Shown here: positions 56,831 to 64,000 of the stretch, piece after piece | Position numbering within the stretch: position 1 is the stretch's first letter | Layout: the number at the start of each line of letters is the position of its first letter | Assembly (NCBI GenBank): GCA_947685225.1 | Contig: CANTUV010000072.1 | Coordinates: 9,238,001-9,302,000, forward strand | Direction: 5' to 3' | Source of the DNA: Garcia nutans | Lineage: Eukaryota > Streptophyta > Magnoliopsida > Malpighiales > Euphorbiaceae | Length of the DNA: 64,000 bases | Notes under the pieces: generated by a model | Seen by the model: only the letters and a program-made list of their open reading frames with translations | Databases searched by the model: none | What the model was told of the DNA's origin: nothing | Position numbers and translations under genes: made by a program

Positions 56831-57305
56831 TGTAGACCCTTAATTTTGGTCCTAAACTAGTATGATCCCAATTAAAGAGGGCCAAACTATACTTGGTCAA
56901 ATTTTAGAAGGCTTAAACTTAGTTTATGACTTTAAAAAGGTCCTTCCAGTTTCGAAAGGCCCAAATTAATTGTTTAAAATTATAAAAGCCTAAATTAGCC
57001 TAAATTAAATTTTTTGTGTTGAAAAATTTAAAATTTTAAAATTTTTTGAGTCGGGATGGGTCCAGGGTGACATGAGCCAATACTCATGTCAACTTGGTGG
57101 GTCCAAGTCGACATAAGCATGGCTCATGTCAATTTGGCACACCCAAATCAATATGAGCTGGCTCCATGTCGATTTGGACATGCCAAATCTACAGGACCCT
57201 AATTTTGAAACAATTTGGGCGGCAATTTAATTTCCTAATCATGCTAGAATTTGTTTAAATCATAGATTAGAAAATTAGGTTTTGGTTTAAAAAAACATCA
57301 TCTGC

Positions 57306-57315
57306 CTATAAATAT
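57306..57315 (+). promoter_or_regulatory. TATA box of LTR F
   Basis: CTATAAATAT, about 110 bp after the palindromic block. Confidence 0.55.
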
Positions 57316-58243
57316 ATGATAAAAGGGAGAAGCAGGTGGACAATCAATAATTAGCAAGAATTAAGATAGCCATAATTAGCATGGATTAGCAACAAACACA
57401 AAGTAGCTAGCAAAGCAATAACAATTAACACAATACACAAAAGGGAGTAACCACTATCTTTATTTTGCTTGGCTAGAATCCCAAATTGGAGCAAGCAGTA
57501 GATTGGATCAATGTATAATTTGGTGGAGCATTCAACACAGGTCTGTTTTCAAAACACTTTAAAATCATAGCAAGTCTTGTTTATTAATATCATGAAGTTC
57601 ATACTTACTGTGATTTTGTTTATATAGGTCCAATGAGCTTTATATATGCCATAAATTTATATCTATGATATGTTCATTTAAACACGTCCAGTAGCCATGC
57701 AATAATTCATCTAGAATTAATATTAAAGTGGCCTTGAGGTTTTTACAATAACCAAATTTTTTATCAAAACTCTAAACATGCTTTTCAAATATCAAAACCC
57801 AAATTCTATTTTCTAAAACCTAAAACCCTAAATCTATTTTCTCCAAAACCCTAATTCTGTAAAAACCAAAAATACTAATCCAAAATCTTAATCCCCAGTC
57901 CTAATGTAAAATCTATTTCTCAAATACCTAAAAACCCTAGTTTGTAAAACATAAACCCCCTACTCCAGAAGCCCGAATTCCCAAATTTCACAAAATTTGA
58001 AACCCCCAAGTTAATTTCCAAAACTCTATTTCCTAATTTCCAAGATAAAGCCCTAAAACTACATTTTTTTAACCTTACGAATCCTAAGATTAATATGTGA
58101 ATCCTAATTTTGTATATTCAATGCTTTAAACCCTAGTTTTGATCGTTTAATTTGTTATATGCTTCTATGATGGATGTTTTATTTTTAATTGCAATGCTTG
58201 AATGGTTTAATTTATTTGATTAATTATTTATTTAGAATTGTAA

Positions 58244-58417
58244 AAGGCATGTTTCCACTTTATGGGTGCCCAATTTATTTAATTTATTTCTTTTATTTTA
58301 TTTTTGAGGATTAATATAAGGGAAGAGTTTCCACCAATTGGTGGGTGTTCTATTTTTTTTATATTTTTTGGACATTGAACATTGTAAAGGCATGTTTCCA
58401 TCCTTCAAAGGGTGCCT
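58244..58417 (+). other. Three-hairpin row in LTR F
   Basis: Foldbacks at 58244-58271 (GGCA/TGCC), 58318-58351 and 58386-58417 (AGGCA/TGCCT). The arms differ from other LTRs on both sides at once, so pairing is kept. Confidence 0.7.
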
Positions 58418-58791
58418 ATTTTATTTGTTGTATCTTAATAAGATGATGAATTTTTATTCCTTTTAAATTGTATATAGTATGGAGAATTTTATAATATTTA
58501 AGAATTTAATAATATTTAGACATGAAAAGAAGGCTGGTTCCAATGAACTGGGCGTTATGGGGGTGCTGGGTCGTTCTCACCTTTCCCATACATACCCAAC
58601 TTTCTGAACCCATTAGGGGGCTAGTAATTCCTTAGTAATTGAGTCATCCACTATTTTTTTCCCGACCCGTCTGGGTGGCAACTCCATTTTCTCTAGGTTT
58701 ATGCCCATGTTCTTAAAGGCACTAAGTCTAACAGTGCCAAAGTTGCAAGAACTATTCCACCTGGGAATGGGGGCAAAATCCCCTCTCACAG

Positions 58792-58809
58792 TGGCGACTC
58801 CACTGGGGA
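58792..58809 (+). other. Primer binding site of element F
   Basis: TGGCGACTCCACTGGGGA, identical to the site in A. Confidence 0.78.
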
Positions 58810-60051
58810 TAAGAGAAGTTTCGTTGGTCTTTATATTATTTTTTTTCTTTCTTATTATGATATTGTCCATTACATCATGTAGATTGCATTATGTGTGTGA
58901 GTTAGGATACTCGTGTTGTGTTATGTAAGGGATACCATACTTTTACTCAAGGTATAAAGATCAAGCATGCCACTCATTACCTTGTACCTTTTGGTATATG
59001 CTTGTGATGGGAGCCTAAACCTTTTTAACCTAAAAACTAAAGCTCATGTAGTTGGCCTAGTTACTTCCCTTAGTTTTTTACCCAAATGCTTGTTGTTCGA
59101 ATATGATTAATATATCTTGGTTTGATCAATGGCTTATTTGATTTGTTCTCTTTCTAATATGACCTAATTATATTATAACCTAAAAATAATTTTTATTCTT
59201 TTAAAGCCCAAAACACCAAAACTATTTTCAAATTTTTCAAGATAGTCTTTGGACATAAAACATTTCTAAAATTGGTCAAAGATTCTTTCTACAGTATGGC
59301 CCGAATATAAAGCCCAAAACTCATTTTTGAACAAATCTTTTTACAAAGGACTTTAAAACAAAACTATTTTTTACTTCATTCAAATTATAACTTTTGTTAA
59401 ATGGGCTCAAAATTGCTTTTCACTTCATGACCCAAGTTTGGATTTTTGATACTAAAACATTTTTTCTTAAATGAGGTTATAGCTATTTAGGTTAATTATG
59501 AAATACCAAAAATCAATTGTGGCCCTAATTTATACCAAGAATTGTTAATCATAGGCTTGTTTGTGGCATGACTCATTAGTTATTTTTCCAAATAGGAAAT
59601 CTATTTATGATAAACCATTTAATTTTATTTTAATCCATAATATAGCGTAAATGCTATTTTTAGATGATCCAATGGATTAAAGCCTAATTAATGGGGATTT
59701 TTATAGACTGACTTCTATGTTAGAAAATACAACTATTGGTTAAACTATCTGAGTGAATTTTTTCAAAAATAAAATGTCCCATGTTGATATTTTGTTGAAC
59801 ATATACCTAGAAAAAGTGACTCACCATTTATGCGTGAAAGATATAAATTTGGAATGAACTCCCTAATTATCTTTTTTTATCTGTTACTTATGCATATAGG
59901 CATATATATATATGCATTGCATTCCATTACATGGAATTGATTCTTCTGGCTCACAGACCTGGAGTACAACAGTTCAAGAGCTTACGACAATCCTACCTAT
60001 TCCAGTGACGTAGAATCCAGTAACGACTAAGTCAACTTCTTACTAAAAGCA
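58810..60051 (+). other. 5' leader of element F
   Basis: AT-rich, homologous to the other leaders. It includes a TATATATATGCATTGCATT stretch near 59905. No gene. Confidence 0.55.
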
Positions 60052-60466
60052 ATGGAACTTGAACATATTCAGAAGATGGTGGATGATGCAATCAGCTCCA
60101 AGATGGAAGAACTAAAGGAGATCCTGGCTGAGACCATGAAAAGCCAATTGGCTGCAATATTGTGGAACACTGTTGAAGCAACTCCTAATACTAAGAAGCA
60201 ACAAGACATGGGAAAGGCCAAGGTTGGTGAAGTGGCTTTGGATGATGACAAAGTGATGATTGATGATGATGATTGGGCTCAATATTTCCAACATCCTTAA
60301 GAAAAGAAGAAAGAGTCGAAGGCTATGGAAAAAGTAACTGTGGAAAAGACTAAAACTTCAGATGTGGAGAAGATGATTACCGACTTGGAGAAGAAGTTTA
60401 AGAAGAAGCTTAAACCTGAAGAGGTGTCAAAACTAGACAAGCTATTTCAACAAGATGAAGAAGTTT
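60052..60466 (+). pseudogene. gag: gag N-terminus of element F, cut by LTR G
   Basis: ATG at 60052: MELEHIQKMVDDAISSKMEE, acidic run VMIDDDDWAQYFQHP, a TAA stop at 60298-60300, then in frame KTSDVEKMITDLEKKFKKKL and LDKLFQQDEEV. It belongs to the N-terminus type of A and K, not that of B and D. The capsid core would follow but LTR G begins at 60467. Confidence 0.8.
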
Positions 60467-60855
60467 TGTGAGCGGAGATTTTCACCCCCACTCCAGGTAG
60501 AATGGTTCTTGCGACTTCGGCACTGTTTAGGCTCGAGGCCTTAGAGAACATGGACCTAAATCCAGAGAAAATGGAGTCGCCACCCGGACGGGCCGGGAAA
60601 AAGAAAGGGGTGGATGACTCGATTCCTAAGGAATCCCCAACCCCCTAATGGGTTTGAAAAGTTGGGTACGTGTGGGTAAGGTGAGAAATGGCCCAGCACC
60701 CCCACAATGCCCGGTTCATTGGAACCGACCTCCTTTACAGGTCTTAATATTATAAAATTCTTAAATATAACAATATTATCCATATTACACACAATAATTA
60801 AAATAAAGCATCGATATATTAAAAATTAAAACAATGTCCAAGCAAAACAAATAAA

Positions 60856-61021
60856 TGGACACCCATCCGAAGATGGAAACATGCCCTTACATAATCCATG
60901 CCTAAATAGGACACCCACCGAAAGGTAGAAACATATCCTTTACATTGGTCTAAAATATAAAAGCAATTTAAATTACATGATATTTAACTAATGAGGTACC
61001 CACAAAGTGGAAACATACCTC
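60856..61021 (-). other. Three-hairpin row in LTR G
   Basis: Foldbacks at 60993-61021, 60908-60938 and 60856-60887; very close to those of LTR A but with the second one intact. Confidence 0.72.
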
Positions 61022-62292
61022 TTACACTTTTGGAAATCAAAATAAATCTATAAAAGTAAATAACCATTCGTTATAAATAAATCATTCATCAAAGATATTA
61101 AACATCAATCAAAATATATAATAAACATTCATCCATTATAAATTAAATAAATCAAGCATTGAACTTAAATAATCAACCATCAAAGCACATAATAGACTAC
61201 ATAATCAAATCATAAAATTAAAGCAAGTAAAGATACAAATTGAGGTTTACTGTTTCTATTTAATGTTCTTTAATTAATATTTTAGGGTTTTGGAATTTTA
61301 GTATTATTATTATTATTTGTTTAGTCCACTGTAAAGGTTTTGAAAAATTGAAATGGATTAGGGTTTCATGAATCAAATTAGGGTTTAGGGGTAACATTAT
61401 GAAATTAGGGTTTTAGAATATTAAAACATTAGGTTTATAGCTCCTGGTTACAGGATTGTTGTTTTGGATTTACTATATTGCGTTTGAATGTTTAGGTTTA
61501 TATGGTTTTAGGATTTTGAGGATTAGGGTTTATGAAAACTAGGGTTTACGTATTGGTTTTGAGGGAATTAGGGTTTTTAGTATTTCAAAAAATATATTTG
61601 GTTTTAGGATTTGAGAAAACAATTTAGAGTTTTATAAAGTTTTATGTGATTTTTAGAAACTGTAAGGTAAATTTAGAGTTTGGATATTTAACAAAACATT
61701 TGGGAATTTTGGAAAAAAGTGAGAGGAAAATAGTTTAGGGTTTTGAAAAGCTTTTGGAAATAGGAAAAATGATTTAAGTTTTTTGGCAATAAAAGAGTAT
61801 TTTTTAGGGTTTTTGGAAATAGAAGGAACAATTTAGGGTTCTAAGGTTTTAAAGAAATAAATTAGAGTACTAAGGTTTAAAAGAAATAATTAGGGTTCTA
61901 AGGTTTTTGAAGAAATAGAAAAGTAACTTTTAGTGTTTTTGAAAATAAAAGAAACGATTTAAATTTTTAAGGTTTAGAAGAAATAAATTAGGGTTCTATG
62001 ATTTTTGGAATCAAAAGAAACAATTTATTAGTTTTCAATGATTGAAGCTGCTGTAAGAAAATAAAAAGGAAATTAGAGATTCAAACCTTCGTTCGTTGGT
62101 TCCACCAAAAATTGCTTCTTGGATGAACAAGGACAAAGGCAAGGTTGCTACCTTCGATGAATTATTAACGGCTTACTTGTTGCTCCTCTCAAATATGAAG
62201 TGTCAAGTTCTAGTCCAAATCCAAAGTTTTTCTCCTCAAAATCAAGTTCGATCCCCTTCACTACCAAGTCCCCCTTTTTGTGTTTTTTTAGT

Positions 62293-62304
62293 GTTATTTA
62301 TACG
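62293..62304 (-). promoter_or_regulatory. TATA box of LTR G
   Basis: CGTATAAATAAC on the minus strand. Confidence 0.5.
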
Positions 62305-62831
62305 AAATTTAGAAGATTAATTTCAATTGTTTAAGGAAAATATACTTAATTAGGAAAAGAAAACTGAAACTAAATAGAATTTTATTTCGAAAAAAAATTG
62401 CTTTGGAAAAATTTCACTGGCAAAAACTGCGACAGGCTGCGAGCTTGCCAGAGCTGGCCTGGAAAATTGTGAGGGGCGCGGCTAGAAGCCATTTCGCCCA
62501 TAGGAAACTCCTGCGCTGTGGGCGAAATAACCCAAGGCCTTCGTCGCCGATTTTTCCATCGTCGATTTTTATTTTTATATTTATTATTATTATTTATTAT
62601 TATTATAATAATTTTTAAAAATTATAAAAAATAAATACTAAAAAAATATTATTTAATTAAGATAAAATATAAATTATTTTGGACTAAATAAAATATATTT
62701 GTCACGATCCAATTTGTACATATGTACAGTATGTCCATGTACAGTAAGAGGAGCCGTCTCGAGTAATCACCAAAGAACACGAAGTGAAAGGAAGCTTTAT
62801 AGGACAAAAAGGACCTAACTGAAAAGATTGT

Positions 62832-62890
62832 AAAAGTTTTGGGGAGGTGACTATAATTTCAAAAAGTTTTGGGGAGGTAACTGTAATTTC
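62832..62890 (+). repeat. 30-bp tandem pair in H
   Basis: Two near-identical copies of a unit containing AGTTTTGGGGAGGT at 62832-62860 and 62862-62890. Confidence 0.8.
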
Positions 62891-63429
62891 CAAAAGTTGT
62901 ACTAGAGGTTCTTAATAGTGCATATAACAGACTCCAGAAATGGAAAGTAGAGAAAAATTGGGTCGAAACGGAACACCACGGTTTTTCCCGAAAACGCATA
63001 GTTTGAGAGATACAGTGGATTCTTGACCAAGGGTATTTTTGTCATTCTTGTAATAATAATTTATACACTGGAAAACAAGACACGTAAAGGTATCCGAAGT
63101 AAACGGAAGGACTCTACAGTGATCGATGTTGAAGAACGAACCTAAGTGGAGACCGAATCACGTAAGGACCTAAAGGGAATTTTTACAAAAGTCAAAGGCA
63201 TGAGCGTAATTTTTATAAATTAGTTCAAAATCAAGAATGAATGTTGGAAATGGAAACTAGAGGTTGAAAGGAGGAGAACGGTATGTTTTACGCGTCGTAA
63301 AACCACCCGGTTAGGAAGAAAAGGCAAAACCTTCAATTGAAGGGTATTTTGGTCTTTTCACTTTCACCCAAGCATCAAGTGGGACATGTATGATAATTTA
63401 AGGACCATTTTGGTAATTTTCCAAGGAAG

Positions 63430-63560
63430 GACACATGTTGCAATCTTATCCATTTAACCTTTTGTTTTGGCAAAATCCCATCCACATGCTAAAAAGGCAA
63501 AGAAAGACACATGTTGCAATCTTATTCATTTAGTCTTTTGTTTTGGCAAAATCCCATCCA
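63430..63560 (+). repeat. 55-bp direct repeat pair in H
   Basis: Units 63430-63484 and 63506-63560, period 76, differing at about three positions; each contains ACACATGTTGCAATCTTAT and TTGGCAAAATCCCATCCA. Confidence 0.85.
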
Positions 63561-64000
63561 TTAAAAGAAAAAGAAAAAAAAAAGGAAATAAATTTATATG
63601 TACAAACGTGTACATATAAGATCCATGCTCTTGAAATCTCTAGAATACAAAAGCAAAAACACCTTCTCCTTCTCCAAGCAAAGGCCGTGGCCTCCAACAA
63701 AAACATTCAAGGAATTTCCAAGTTTCTAGGTGAAAGTTTAGAAGAAAGTTACCAATTCCAAGGTAAGGAAATTCATCTATGGTCTTATTTCTTTCATTGG
63801 TTATATTATTTGCAAGATACAAATGAAAGAATAAATATGATGATTATAGAAAACTTAAGAAGTTGAAGAGGAAGTGAAAGAGATGATTTGTACATATAAG
63901 ATTAAGGATAAAAAGGAGGACTAGTAGTATTAGTTAGCAAAATAAGCCATAAAGCACTTAAATTTTATTATGTTCTTGACATGGATTTTATGAAAATTAT

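Larger units (their letters stand above)
56831..58790 (+). repeat. 5' LTR of element F (1960 bp)
   Basis: TGTAGACCC...CCCTCTCACA. It is the most divergent subfamily here: U3 has a CATGTCAACTTGG/CCAAGTCGACAT-type palindromic block (57060-57200, best at 57086-57114). TATA box CTATAAATAT at 57306-57315. Confidence 0.85.
56831..60466 (+). mobile_element. Element F: 5' part of an Ogre/Tat-like element
   Basis: 5' LTR, PBS, leader and gag N-terminus on the plus strand, inserted in the RT of L and cut at 60467 by LTR G. The remainder, if present, is beyond the window. Confidence 0.8.
60467..62699 (-). repeat. LTR G, minus strand, inserted in gag of F
   Basis: Plus-strand start TGTGAGCGG is the LTR 3' end. 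The sequence follows LTR A closely through hairpins, telobox-rich leader, TATA box (62293-62304) and GC-rich U3, then breaks at 62699, about 40 bp short of the expected TGTAGACCC end, where H begins. No PBS is next to it, so it is a solo LTR or the 3' LTR of an element lying to the right. Candidate target duplication agttt at 60462-60466. Confidence 0.8.
62700..64000 (+). mobile_element. Probable LTR start of element H, runs off the window
   Basis: Begins TGTCACGATCC exactly where LTR G breaks; many plant Ty3/gypsy LTRs start TGTCACGA. It contains a perfect palindrome TGTACAT/ATGTACA (62715-62728), a 30-bp tandem pair (62832-62890), and a 55-bp unit repeated at 63430-63484 and 63506-63560. 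A TATA-like ACATATAAG at about 63611-63620 is followed by GGCCGTGGCC and a GGTAAG donor-like site (about 63761), an arrangement similar to LTR I. The open frame at 63543-63866 has no recognisable domain. Alternatively this is host sequence; no coding region of an element is reached. Confidence 0.5.

Noticed and set aside
60467..62699. LTR G as the 3' LTR of element F
   Set aside because: Opposite orientation to F, no PPT before it, and it cuts into gag.
63543..63866. 107-codon frame as a host gene
   Set aside because: Low-complexity Lys-rich start, no recognised domain, overlaps a probable LTR leader with a donor-like site.

Overview
The window looks like intergenic heterochromatin of a large, AT-rich flowering-plant genome, probably a eudicot, although the sequence does not fix the species. 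I found no convincing host gene, tRNA or rRNA. Nearly every base can be assigned to nested or truncated LTR retrotransposons of three Ty3/gypsy groups: an Ogre/Tat-like group (LTRs TGTAGACCC...CTCACA, a PBS beginning TGGCGACTCCACTGGGGA, tandem repeats before the 3' LTR), an Athila-like group (PBS TGGCGCCGCTGC..., Athila-type Gag) and a Tekay/Del-like chromovirus (initiator-Met-type PBS, chromodomain).

Layout, left to right. 1-7787: gag-only Ogre-like element A (minus strand), inserted in the 3' LTR of element B. 7788-25805: element B (minus), a second gag-only relative, itself interrupted at 11166-19257 by Athila-like element C, whose two 1823-bp LTRs are near-identical and whose 5-bp target duplication is intact. 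25806-26045: a fragment resembling the end of a small TRIM/Copia element. 26046-48229: element D (plus), an Ogre-like gag-only element with a chimeric 5' LTR and three minisatellite arrays; its 3' LTR is split by Tekay-like element I (37122-47584). 48230-52778: truncated relative K (minus). 52779-56830: remains of a pol-bearing Ogre/Tat element L (plus), with an LTR fragment where its protease should be and a damaged reverse transcriptase. 56831-60466: 5' part of another relative, F (plus). 60467-62699: LTR G (minus) inserted in the F gag. 62700-64000: probable start of another LTR, H, inserted in G.

Elements A, B, D and K share one plan: LTR, leader of about 1.1 kb, gag, a short in-frame 27-bp repeat, purine tracts, a minisatellite where that end is present, PPT and LTR. 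None has recognisable protease, RT, RNase H or integrase. They look like a non-autonomous family that would depend on enzymes from a relative such as L. The Athila-like copy is also non-autonomous (RT, RNase H and the integrase core are deleted) yet very young. Only element I keeps a long open pol frame, and its gag is broken.

The most interesting unexplained signal is a row of three similar hairpins in the transcribed part of every Ogre-like LTR (nine triplets here). Their arms vary between copies in ways that keep base pairing. Other signals worth testing are long perfect palindromes just upstream of the TATA box in several unrelated LTRs, minisatellites whose units are built from mini-hairpins, telobox-rich leaders, and a possible intron inside the Tekay-like LTR. 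All comparisons were made by eye.
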